DNA of 64,000 nucleotides from Spongilla lacustris. Lineage: Eukaryota > Porifera > Demospongiae > Spongillida > Spongillidae. The stretch's first letter is position 1; every line of letters begins with the position of its first letter. The DNA lies in NCBI GenBank assembly GCA_949361645.1, contig OX442435.1, positions 1,709,853 to 1,773,852 of the forward strand, written 5' to 3'. Positions 56,501 through 63,110 of the stretch are shown piece by piece. The translations under genes were made by a program, and so were the position numbers. The notes beneath the pieces are model-generated. The model was given only the letters and a program-made list of their open reading frames with translations. It was not told the DNA's origin and did not search any database.

Positions 56501-59500
56501 ATTTCACGTCAAAGTTGATGAGTGAAATCTACAGACTTCTGCACATACATCCAATCAGGACCAGCCCCTATCATCCGCAGACAGATGGGCTAGTCGAAAG
56601 ATTCAATGGAACCCTCAAGGCAATGCTGAGAAAGGTGGCGGTGGAAGACGTGAAGAATTGGGACAGGTGGCTCCCATTTCTGCTATTTGCTTATAGGGAG
56701 GTACCACAGGCTTCCACAGGGTTTTCACCCTTCGAGTTGCTATATGGGAGAGCAGTTAGGGGACCGCTGGACATAGTCAAGGGAGCCTGGGAAGGAAGCA
56801 AGTCAACGAAGGATAGTGTGGTGTCTTATGTACTTCGAGTACAGAACAAGTTGTCAAAGATGGCAGCTCTGGCAGCCGAACACCTTCGTGAAGCCCAAGC
56901 AGACCAGAAGCGCTGGTACGATCGTAATGCACGGCAGCGAGAGTTCCAGATGGGGGACCTGGTCATGGTGTTACTTCCAACCTCAGAGGGGGCCTTGACA
57001 GCGCAGTGGAAAGGGCCCTACCCAATCTTACAGAAGATAGGGAGTGTGAACTATATGGTCGACATGCGGGGTACCCGAAAAAGGGAACGCACCTTTCATG
57101 TCAACATGCTGAAAAAATGGAACACAGCAGTTGAGAATGTTCACTTTGCAGCAGAAAGGGATGAAGGTGAAGAAACTGAAGAGGAGGATATTCCTGAATG
57201 GAGAGGAGGGGGAGATGGAGAGCCTAAAATGGGTGTCCAGTTGTCAGAGTCTCAGAAAGTCCAGATACGGGAGGTGCTTGATGAGTTTCGGGAAGTCATG
57301 AGTGGCACACCTGGTCGCACATCCAAGGCAGTACACAATGTCCAGCTCACAGATCAGAAACCTGTCAGACTTGCTCCATATAGGCTTCCACATGCCTATC
57401 GAGAGTTGGTGAGGAGAGAGATTGATGAGATGCTGGAAGCAGGTGTTATTGAGCCTTCCAATAGCGATTGGGCTGCCCCGATCGTCTTAGTGGACAAAAA
57501 GGATGGCACCATGCGGATGTGTGTTGACTATAGAAGGCTAAATGCGGTTTCCCTGTCTGATGCATATCCCATGCCCAGGGTAGAAGACCTGATAGATGGC
57601 ATGGGCAGGGCGAAGTTCATAACAACTTTGGATCTTGCTCGTGGATACTGGCAGGTACCAGTGGCAGAAGGGACAAAACACCTGACAGCATTTACCACTC
57701 CGTTTGGACTGTTTCAGTTCAGGGTAATGCCATTTGGTCTCAAAGGTGCACCAGCAACTTTCCAACGATTGATGGATGTGGTCATGAGAGGACTACAGGG
57801 TTTCTCAGTGGCATATATAGATGATGTGGCAATCTTCAGCAACTCTTGGGAAGAACATTTGCAGCATGTGAAAGTAGTACTGCAACGGATTCGGGAAGCA
57901 GGTCTTACAGCCAAGCCTCAGAAATGCCAGTTTGGTATGGATCAGTGCTTGTATCTGGGTCACATTGTGGGCAATGGAGTAGTACGCCCAGAAAGGAGTA
58001 AGCTGCAGGGAGTGGAGTCGTTCCCAACGCCATGTACCAAGACCCAAGTGCAGTGCTTCCTTGGTCTCACCGGCTACTACAGGAAGTTTATCCCTCACTA
58101 TGCCGACATTGCCGCACCACTTACGGACCTAACCAAGAAGTCAGCATCAAGTAAAGTGGAATGGAGTCAGGAATGTGAAAGGGCGTTCAGACAGCTGAAG
58201 ACACGGTTGTGCTCTAACCCAGTGCTACAAAGCCCTGATCTGGAGAAGGAGTTCATTTTGCAGACAGACGCCTCGGACTGTGGTGTTGGTGCTGTTTTGA
58301 GTCAGCGGGATGCAGCAGGTTCTGACCACCCAGTGTGCTACTTCAGTAGAAAGCTACTCCCAAGGGAAAAGCGATATTCTACTATAGAGAAAGAGTGTCT
58401 GGCTATAAAGCTTGCCACACAAGCTTTCAGGGTATACCTCCTAGGGAAACCTTTCACAGTTCAGACTGACCACAGGGCTCTGGAGTGGCTCGATAAGGTT
58501 CGGGAGAACAACACCAAACTTTCACGCTGGAGTCTGGCTTTACAACCCTTCCAGTTTGTTGTGCAGCATCGACCAGGAAAGGATAATCAGAATGCGGATT
58601 CCCTCTCCAGGTCTTCCACAACATAAGTCTCATCACAAAGAAGGGGGGAGGGGTGTGATGGACTGGGGACCTTATGACTCATGTGTATTGCATTATGCAT
58701 TGTTCATTGTGCGCGGGCCTATGCGGCTCTGTTGTGTATGGCGGCGGCCTCTTGAATAGGCTGGCCTGCATATAGCATGTATATATGTATTGCTGTGCAC
58801 ATGATATGAGATCTCTCTATTCCGGCTTGCTTGTCATCGTTCTCCGTAGTATCGCACGTTGTACTCGTGATACCCTCGGCCAGGCTATCACAGTAAGACA
58901 TAATGATTCAATCTTACACTGTAAGTCTGTCTACTTCACAACTGCATAAATAATACTACGCAAGACATTGCAATGATCATCATACTAAACAATAGTGCAA
59001 TTATGTATTTTTACAAAATGCCAAATGCTTACTCTGTGCAAACTTTGAAGGAACGATTGGCTCATCATCTACAAAATAAATCTGATAACAATACATTGCA
59101 CTCCAGAGCTCCTGTAACATGCATATTAGTAAGTGCAACAGTAATGTCCAATGTTCACAGCAGGGTACCTTAACCACTAATCTGACACAAAGCTAGAGCT
59201 GTATGGCTCTCGCTGGCAATGCATACATCATTTTCTTATAGTCTAACAATATGTACTTAATGTCTGAATATCCACCCGGGGGTACAATTGGACACCCAGG
59301 TTTTTGCCGTTTGGTCATGGAAGGGACCTGGCTGCATTTAATGGTACTGGCTTACAGAACAAGTCTTTTCGTATGGTTTAAATCATTTCGATATTCGTAA
59401 AATAACCCGTGGTAGCAGACCTATACATAACGCTCCGACCAATCCACACGGAGTGTAATGGATAGGTCCGCTAGCACGGCTTGTTCTACATGTACCAAAG

Positions 59501-60481
59501 CGATTTAAGCCTTGATTATCTCGGCCCAATCCTGAAAAGATTTGTACTATAAGCCAGTACCGTTAAATGCAACCAGGTCCCTTCTATGACTGAATGGCAG
59601 AAATTTTTTTTGTTGTCTACCCGGGTATACAATTGTACCCCCGGGTGGACATTCAGGACAATAGACATTAATAACATAAACAGGTAGGGAAAGAGCAGCT
59701 CAGTGAACATCAATACTACTGACTCTTACCCCAAATGAGTTCAAAAGGTGCTCGGATGCGATTTATGTACACATACTCCACAAGTTTTGATAGTTTGGAG
59801 ACTTCTTTGCCTTGATACAAAACCACAGCTGAATGAACAGAGGCATTTATTTGCCTTCTGGCACTATTATGGTTAGCTAATATCAGCCTCTCCACTGACA
59901 GCTTTTGTAGAGCTGAATACAACAAATCACCAATACAATGTTCAGCTTTAAGCCTCACAACCTTAGCAGAACTGCATTTTCCATTGACATTTCTGTATAC
60001 CTGAAATTCATCATAATCTATAACAAACAGAAACATGATTTGATTATATACTGTAGATATATTTTTTGATATTGTATTAAGAAATCCCCTTTTATAAAAC
60101 ACTATGCATGATACTATAATAATAAATTTTATAATAAGCATTAAACTTTTTGTAATCTTTTGTGTGCTATTGCTGTATAAGTGTAATGGAATTTATAAAT
60201 AAAATAAAATATAATATAATAATAATGAGTGCAAAAAAACTTACCCCAGGAAAGTTCAATTGGAGATGATTTGCTAATTCTTTCAACATATGCAGAAAGC
60301 TTAGACTCTGATGGACAGCATTTTCCTTCAAACATGACACACATGTTGACACTTTTGATGTTCAGTGCAGCTATAACTGTTCTCTTGAGATCAGCAATAG
60401 TTCCACTCTCTTCAACCTCAACTTCAGTAACAGAGTAGCGTTCTCCACTACACATTCTACACACCCAGAATTTCTTCATGT
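41914..60481 (-). CDS. Gene B: paralogue of gene A, ubiquitin-like repeats plus pseudokinase (10 exons placed)
   Basis: Tandem copy of gene A in the same orientation. Ten exons were placed by matching gene A and checking splice sites: 60245-60481 and 59730-60017 (ubiquitin-like), 59033-59068, 53286-53399, 48261-48311, 47434-47493, 46818-46928, 46246-46284, 45263-45331 and the last exon 41914-43067. All exons before the last are multiples of three and in phase 1. The visible coding length is about 719 residues. Four ubiquitin-like exons present in gene A are missing here. Homology to gene A stops just beyond 60500, where LINE and BEL/Pao remnants begin, so the 5' end is lost, displaced or outside the window. 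Introns hold an intact Ty3/gypsy-like element, a hAT-like element and a TTAA MITE. It may be functional or a 5'-damaged copy, and transcription data would tell. Confidence 0.7.
43228..43320. repeat. (AAT)n and (GTGTA)n simple repeats
   Basis: A short AAT run at 43231-43247 is followed by about eight GTGTA/GTGCA pentamers at 43273-43316. Confidence 0.85.
43424..43490 (+). pseudogene. LINE tail fragment
   Basis: The plus frame reads ELYGRLNLNLVRANVRAIMS, the conserved LINE C-terminus. Confidence 0.45.
43585..43705 (+). pseudogene. LINE tail fragment next to an (AAT)n run
   Basis: After an AAT run (43588-43614), the plus frame reads LYQRLSLSLVRANARALLSR, the LINE C-terminus. Confidence 0.45.
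43710..45255. other. Gene B intron
   Basis: Non-coding. Its second half is colinear with gene A's 15850-17570 intron, apart from the 44810-44975 insertion that resembles 39780-39975. Confidence 0.45.
45263..45331 (-). CDS. Gene B small exon, 69 nt
   Basis: The acceptor ttttcaaacag and donor GTAAGC enclose LNSLANICSEASSTHKRLK. Equivalent of gene A 17574-17642. Confidence 0.7.
46246..46284 (-). CDS. Gene B micro-exon, 39 nt
   Basis: The acceptor ccactgcag and donor GTATGT enclose LKNRFELHNCCE. Nine nucleotides longer than its gene A counterpart, with phase kept. Confidence 0.5.
46818..46928 (-). CDS. Gene B small exon, 111 nt
   Basis: The acceptor ttcttacttag and donor GTAGGC enclose a stretch from LYCGIFRRNPDYDDP to EEEESSLEN. 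Nine nucleotides longer than gene A's exon, and strongly diverged. Confidence 0.6.
47434..47493 (-). CDS. Gene B small exon, 60 nt
   Basis: The acceptor ctgtaaacag and donor GTAAGT enclose KEIEYQIPMLQEQSKGTVT. Confidence 0.7.
48067..48122. repeat. Poly-C tract facing a poly-G tract
   Basis: About 20 C and about 14 G are separated by an 18-base spacer. The run can form a GC hairpin or a quadruplex. Confidence 0.9.
48261..48311 (-). CDS. Gene B small exon, 51 nt
   Basis: The acceptor ttgctaccag... and donor GTAAGA enclose LHIFLEVFIKTELLKL. Confidence 0.7.
48315..50010. other. Gene B intron, repeat-rich
   Basis: It includes a site near 49170-49195 that matches gene A's 27102 micro-exon but breaks phase. 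A possible decayed retrotransposon piece lies at 49350-49900, with GC-richer sequence and short frames only. Confidence 0.35.
50018..50320 (+). pseudogene. Degenerate LINE C-terminus
   Basis: The plus strand reads ITVTSPLTPAMLAEASLSG, then after frame changes an ATGVRRQEP-like stretch matching the YGNWG region, and RLKITLVRS at the end. It aligns with the endonuclease region of the 24932 copy. Confidence 0.5.
50480..50570 (+). pseudogene. LINE tail fragment
   Basis: The plus frame reads SALYGRLSIVLVRANAY, the LINE C-terminal motif. Confidence 0.4.
50963..51969. mobile_element. hAT-like non-autonomous transposon, 1007 bp, 8-bp TSD
   Basis: The ends TAGGGTGTGTAA and TTACACACTCTA match at 11 of 12 positions as inverted repeats. 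The flanks carry an 8-bp direct duplication GCTGCTGG (50955-50962 and 51970-51977), the hAT hallmark. Internal sequence is rich in ATTCGNAAAAATCGAT-type motifs near both ends and has no transposase ORF. It lies in a gene B intron. Confidence 0.75.
51605..51740. repeat. VNTR inside the hAT-like element, unit about 44 bp
   Basis: TCTGGTGTGATG-GGTAGCTGTGG type units recur about three times with small changes. Confidence 0.75.
52251..52430. mobile_element. Foldback MITE, about 180 bp
   Basis: GTGTTGAAAATAATTATAA and TATGTGTAGCAAATTGTACA on the left recur as complements on the right, with a loop of about 85 bp. No ORF. Confidence 0.7.
52435..52947 (-). pseudogene. LINE RT-ORF upstream segment
   Basis: The 170-codon open frame contains YGRACQALTSSGVAPDTDEI and HPHFPPP. 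This is the segment that precedes the RT domain in R2/NeSL-like and related LINE ORFs (ALTS-G-AP ... L--KHP). It is antisense to the LINE at 50018 and not contiguous with it. It sits in a gene B intron. Confidence 0.5.
53286..53399 (-). CDS. Gene B small exon, 114 nt
   Basis: The acceptor tttaccag and donor GTAAGA enclose a frame from LNDLSNHITLWCADN to LYEVHKSYYN. It shares LWCA with gene A's 69-nt exon and is extended at its 3' end. Confidence 0.6.
53443..53597 (+). repeat. (ATCA/ATCG)n tetranucleotide tract
   Basis: About 38 units ending directly at the target site of the Ty3/gypsy-like element. Confidence 0.95.
53604..53842 (+). repeat. 5' LTR
   Basis: 239 bp with TGTGAT...ATCACA ends. 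Same sequence as the 3' LTR by eye. Confidence 0.95.
53845..53860 (+). other. Primer-binding site
   Basis: TGGTGGCAGCGACGGG begins with TGG, complementary to a tRNA 3' CCA end. The tRNA species was not identified. Confidence 0.7.
53908..58626 (+). CDS. Gag-PR-IN-RT-RNaseH polyprotein
   Basis: A single 1572-residue frame with no internal stop. Residues about 30-175 form a highly charged Glu/Arg coiled coil with 18-residue tandem repeats (EREEEKRRVEEA). A Gag-like domain follows at about 200-370. A CCHC knuckle (CFSCGEQGHVSYKC, about 413-427) and an aspartic protease (LLDTGCSKTLV, about 458-468) come next. The integrase has an H2C2 finger from His733 and a D802/D861/E897 core with exactly 35 residues between the last two. 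A GPY/F-like module (WKGPYPIL) follows near 1035. The RT has YIDD at 1303-1306, and the RNase H has D1454 in QTDASDCG. Integrase before RT is the reverse of normal Ty3/gypsy order and matches Gmr1 elements. Gag and Pol share one frame, so no frameshift is needed to make Pol. Confidence 0.95.
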   Translation: MSTRRGTVYNRSSDDTMGEESLSSVLLLLRTMLEERKQREEEEVRRCERERQEREEEKRRVEEAREKERQEREEEKRRVEEAREKERQEREEEKKRVEEARERERQEREKERQEREEEKRREEEARERERREREEEKKRLDAEREQERQRREEENRVRVEQERQRREEEWRQRDKEFRAQMEALSKIAEAKSDPSKPGGESELRVAKLNDKDDIEAYLTTFERLMAAYGVTKAKWIFKLAPQLTGKAQLAYAALPTDQALDYDSVKSAILRRYDITEETYRQRFRAVSKGTEETHRELAIRLGDLVNKWLKDVSTVEQIKDAVVLEQFLNCLSSPIRVWIKERKPKSCLEAGQLADDYTEARKQVKEEKSNGESNQKGKQIVTSLQEEVKSLGKNAKEKRGGQGQRSRHEDVVCFSCGEQGHVSYKCPNKAMFCGLKRGSNSSLQRPGAVEGKHVKDILLDTGCSKTLVRQELVPEGKMLPGKTTTIHCVHGDNVLYPVARLNLEIEGVPVAVEAAVAKNLPTSVLLGTDVPELGRLLGLKPRSRRNKSQRALLAVTRACARRQAKEEEERRQKEADCQVTSSPVTLDAQLTDEVAAATKGKEAPERHQVGDIKGDDGSNFNLSDDLFSGGRSRVRLSRSQKRAQKRMHQPAAEQSNSGPLDMSAEELKQLVKLDPSLRDLKVTGNEEDKTHYFLDKGLLYRRWIPKDRGPEYSVDQLVLPFQCRKAVLQLAHEVPIAGHLGKQKTSRRIMQRFYWPSLYRDVADFCKCCQICQKVSRNKAVHAPLIPLPVVTEPFRRVAMDIVGPLPRTKSGNRYILVLCDYGTRYPEAVAVRSIDAECIADELVRIFARVGIPEEILTDQGSNFTSKLMSEIYRLLHIHPIRTSPYHPQTDGLVERFNGTLKAMLRKVAVEDVKNWDRWLPFLLFAYREVPQASTGFSPFELLYGRAVRGPLDIVKGAWEGSKSTKDSVVSYVLRVQNKLSKMAALAAEHLREAQADQKRWYDRNARQREFQMGDLVMVLLPTSEGALTAQWKGPYPILQKIGSVNYMVDMRGTRKRERTFHVNMLKKWNTAVENVHFAAERDEGEETEEEDIPEWRGGGDGEPKMGVQLSESQKVQIREVLDEFREVMSGTPGRTSKAVHNVQLTDQKPVRLAPYRLPHAYRELVRREIDEMLEAGVIEPSNSDWAAPIVLVDKKDGTMRMCVDYRRLNAVSLSDAYPMPRVEDLIDGMGRAKFITTLDLARGYWQVPVAEGTKHLTAFTTPFGLFQFRVMPFGLKGAPATFQRLMDVVMRGLQGFSVAYIDDVAIFSNSWEEHLQHVKVVLQRIREAGLTAKPQKCQFGMDQCLYLGHIVGNGVVRPERSKLQGVESFPTPCTKTQVQCFLGLTGYYRKFIPHYADIAAPLTDLTKKSASSKVEWSQECERAFRQLKTRLCSNPVLQSPDLEKEFILQTDASDCGVGAVLSQRDAAGSDHPVCYFSRKLLPREKRYSTIEKECLAIKLATQAFRVYLLGKPFTVQTDHRALEWLDKVRENNTKLSRWSLALQPFQFVVQHRPGKDNQNADSLSRSSTT
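58637..58653 (+). other. Polypurine tract
   Basis: A purine-only run (aaagaaggggggagggg) directly before the 3' LTR, the plus-strand primer site. Confidence 0.85.
58654..58892 (+). repeat. 3' LTR
   Basis: 239 bp, same ends and apparently the same sequence as the 5' LTR. Followed by the GTAAG duplication. Confidence 0.95.
59033..59068 (-). CDS. Gene B micro-exon, 36 nt
   Basis: The acceptor attttgtag and donor GTAAGC enclose DEPIVPSKFAQ. Conserved with gene A 28781-28810. Confidence 0.65.
59261..59667. mobile_element. TTAA-flanked MITE, about 407 bp (piggyBac-like)
   Basis: TTAA at 59257-59260 and 59668-59671 flanks ends TGTCT and AGACA. Longer inverted repeats lie just inside (CCACCCGGGGGTACAATTG and CAATTGTACCCCCGGGTGG). 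Gene A has the uninterrupted site at about 29230-29250 (tatgtagtaacat). No ORF. Confidence 0.7.
59730..60017 (-). CDS. Gene B ubiquitin-like exon, 288 nt
   Basis: The acceptor tgttatag and donor GTAAGA enclose YDEFQVYRNVNGKCSSAKVV, IGDLLYSALQKL, AVVLYQGKEV and APFELIWG. Counterpart of gene A exon 29320-29607. Confidence 0.75.
60245..60481 (-). CDS. Gene B ubiquitin-like exon, 237 nt
   Basis: The acceptor ttttgacag and donor GTAAGT enclose KKFWVCRMCSGERYSVTEVE, TIADLKRTVIAAL, MCVMFEGK and SSPIELSWG. First gene B exon in view. Homology to gene A fades about 20 bases upstream. Confidence 0.8.
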
Positions 60482-60639
60482 CTGTCAAAAGATAAGCATG
60501 ATTACAATTCTCTCTGCATGGAACCATTTACTATTTCCAAATTCCCATTATTAGCATATGCATAATTATGCTACAGGATAACATATACATGTAGGTATAC
60601 CACAGCCATCCTATTAAGATGATTTCGGCTTTATTATTT

Positions 60640-60800
60640 AGTGTGTTATGGGCAATCACCCTCATAAAATATAAGTTTAGCCTGCGATAGATGTCGTTCA
60701 GGACTATATGTGCAGATTTGGGCCTGCATGGTGAGTTGGGAGGCCAACTGCTTGGAGAAAGGTTCTAAGCTTGTAAGAAGACCTGCAGGTACATGATTGC
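60640..60800 (-). pseudogene. LINE tail fragment
   Basis: The minus strand reads FSKQLASQLTMQAQ, then in a shifted frame NDIYRRLNLYFMRVIAHN. This matches SRLASHLAIT and EMYSRLNFTLVRAVAR of the 24932 copy. Confidence 0.45.
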
Positions 60801-60889
60801 AGTGCGCAATATGGCAAATGAGAGACAGCATCCCAACCAGCACAATTGAGGGATAATAGATGTACTTTGTTTTACTTATCACAACGTTG

Positions 60890-61370
60890 ATTAGCTAATC
60901 ATTTCTAGAATGTGGATGCTTCTTTCCCCATATCACCACAGTGGAGAAAAATTGAAATATAATAACTAATGTGCCCAGATAGTTGGCATGTGTTTCTTTT
61001 TGAGTGTTTGGCAAGGCTTTTTTCTTTCTTTTCAACAATGGTACAATCATTTGATTTCTCTCTCTGATAGATTGTGAAACCTTGTCATTATAGAGTTCTG
61101 CTGACAATTGTGAGCTTTTATACAAATGTGTTTTTGTTCCTGCGAACAGTGTGTGCTTGTGGATAAGTTTTTGTCCAGCTGCATAACTATAAACAAAATA
61201 TTGGGACACACAGAAAAGACGACAAAATGAAAAAAATAATGTTTGCTAAGCATAACAGAGCATAATCAATTTGCATGCATAACTGCAATGAAGATCTAGC
61301 ACACAATAATTATATTATTATCAAAGCTTTAATTTAATAATGCACAAGACTTCTCCACAGTGGTTTAAAA
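60890..61370. other. Non-coding stretch between LINE tail and BEL/Pao
   Basis: Frames at 60895-61253 show no domain. No ubiquitin-like exon was found here. Confidence 0.4.
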
Positions 61371-61374
61371 CCAT

Positions 61375-61529
61375 TGTAGTATTTACGGATTCTGGATCAC
61401 TAATAGGGCGATGTAGTGGGATTACCCCAGCACAGTACTCGCACACCTATGCACGTTACTCGGTAGGAACTTAATAATTCAAGTCACATGCGCGAATATA
61501 ACCCGCATGAATTAACGCAAAATGCGACA
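61375..61529 (-). repeat. Candidate 3' LTR of BEL/Pao element
   Basis: On the minus strand a GGGGGGGAG purine run is followed by TGTCGCATT, and a possible end ACTACA lies 155 bp on. Only the start is convincing. Without the 5' copy the length is a guess. Confidence 0.35.
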
Positions 61530-61537
61530 CTCCCCCC

Positions 61538-61558
61538 CTGACTAGTTTAACTAGTCAG
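61538..61558. repeat. Perfect palindrome between BEL/Pao stop and purine tract
   Basis: CTGACTAGTT and AACTAGTCAG meet at the centre, forming a hairpin 14 bases after the polyprotein stop. Confidence 0.8.
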
Positions 61559-61571
61559 GAAAAGGTCAACA

Positions 61572-63110
61572 TCAGTTCAACTGTTCCTCTATTCGGAGTC
61601 TTGCTACTTGAGCGGCAACTCTGGTAGGCTGAGATCTCCTAGTGACAACTGTAGGATTGTCAGGTTTAGGTTGATCCATCCGGTCAGCTGGAGCCCCAAT
61701 TTCAAGAGGGTACAAGTGTTGTAATGGGCGATTCAACAATATGGTTGTAGTGCCTGACCGCACTCTAAGAGATGCACCTCGCAATAATCCATCCGAGCCC
61801 TGTAGGAGTTTCTCCACCTTGCCAATTCTCCATAGTGTACTAGGTTGGACTGGATCATGGATGAGAACAACATCACCCACTTGAATTCTGGTGACTGGAT
61901 CCTTGGTCCCTTTTTCCCTAGAATGGATCTCTCTTAGCCCAGTCAGGTGCTCCGTCTTCCATCTTTTCCAAAAGTTCTGCAGTACTGTGTTCAGGTAGAC
62001 CATGCGTCGTGTCAAGTTTGCCGTCGTCACACCGAACTCAGGATCTTCTTCAGAGACATTTACTGGACTAGGCAGGCTACACAGTCGACGACCCATGAGC
62101 AGGTGAGATGGTGTGAGGGGTTCCTCCATGTCTTCCGAGGATAGGTACGAAATTGGGCGTGAGTTTAGTGTAGCCTCCACTTCCACCAAAACTGTGACTA
62201 GCTCATCATAATCCATCCTTGCCTTGCCAATAGCCTTCCTCGAGCATCTCTTCATTGACTGGATCAATCTCTTGTAGAATCCTCCCCACCAGGGAGCTTT
62301 CTCCAATATGAAGGTCCATTGAATACGCAAGTCCAGAAAATGGCGCTCTACTTCAGGAGAGTCCATCAGAGCCTTTAGGATCTTGTTTGCTGCCCGAAAT
62401 GTCTTGCTTTTATCTGAAACCACTTTCTGGGGGACTCCCTGCCTGGCAGAGAATTGTCTCAAACAGCGTACAAATGACTCTGCAGTTAGGTCCAGAACCA
62501 GTTCCAGATGGACAGCGCGCACGAGACAACACATGAAGAGGCAGATCCAAACTTTCCTTCCATCCTTCAGGAACAACGGTCCCGCATAATCAACCCCTAT
62601 AAAGCTGAATGGTGGTGCTGCTTGCACTCTGAAGTCTGGCAACGGCGGAGGTGGTGGCCCAATGAGTGGCTTGGAGTCAAAACGTTTACACACCCTACAC
62701 TTGCTGAGAAGTGTCCTCACGAACTGCCTCCCCTTTACGATCCAGAACTTCGACCGTAGTTCTGTGAGAGTCTCCTTAATGCCTCCATGCATGACTCGAG
62801 CATGACAACTCCATACGACCAATGTAGTTAGGTGATGAGACTTCTCAAGGAAGATTAGGTGTCTTCCATCATCTGGCAAATCAGCATTCTGCAGCCTTCC
62901 AGCACATCTCCAAATGCCATCCTTATCCTCATATAAGCCGAACTGGGTTTGCCACATCCTAAAGTTGTCATTCTGCACAAGTGACAATTGAGAATGTCTA
63001 ATCCAGAGCCTTTCTGCGTTGAAGATGTCTACTGCAGTCACCGTCTTCATTCTGTGTTGAGGGTCAGCCTTGACCTTAAATTTCAGTAGGGTAATAAAAC
63101 TTCTGAACAT
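61572..63110 (-). pseudogene. BEL/Pao integrase region, catalytic Glu lost
   Basis: This 512-codon frame is the C-terminal part of a BEL/Pao Pol. It has the spacer and zinc region (HARVMHGGIKETLTELR, CRVCKRF), an integrase core with Asp174 (GVDYAG) and Asp233 (VSDKSKTF), and APWWGGFYKRL where the family has a Glu after FY. Residue 280 is therefore Lys (codon 62271-62273), a one-base change from Glu. The usual SDN is SDK. The C-terminal DUF5641-like part (HLLMGRRL, GDVVLIHD, WRIGKVE) is intact. The integrase is predicted inactive. It is separated from the RNase H frame by a frameshift near 63080-63110. Confidence 0.8.

Larger units (their letters stand above)
53599..58897 (+). mobile_element. 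Complete Ty3/gypsy-like LTR retrotransposon, Gmr1-type order
   Basis: The 5' LTR (53604-53842) and 3' LTR (58654-58892) are each 239 bp and look identical. Both begin TGTGATGG and end CTATCACA, and a GTAAG duplication flanks the element (53599-53603 and 58893-58897). A primer-binding site (tggtggcagcgacggg) starts two bases after the 5' LTR. A polypurine tract (aaagaaggggggaggg) abuts the 3' LTR. One intact ORF encodes Gag, protease, integrase, RT and RNase H in that order. Everything needed for movement appears present, so the insertion is recent. It sits antisense in a gene B intron. Confidence 0.95.
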
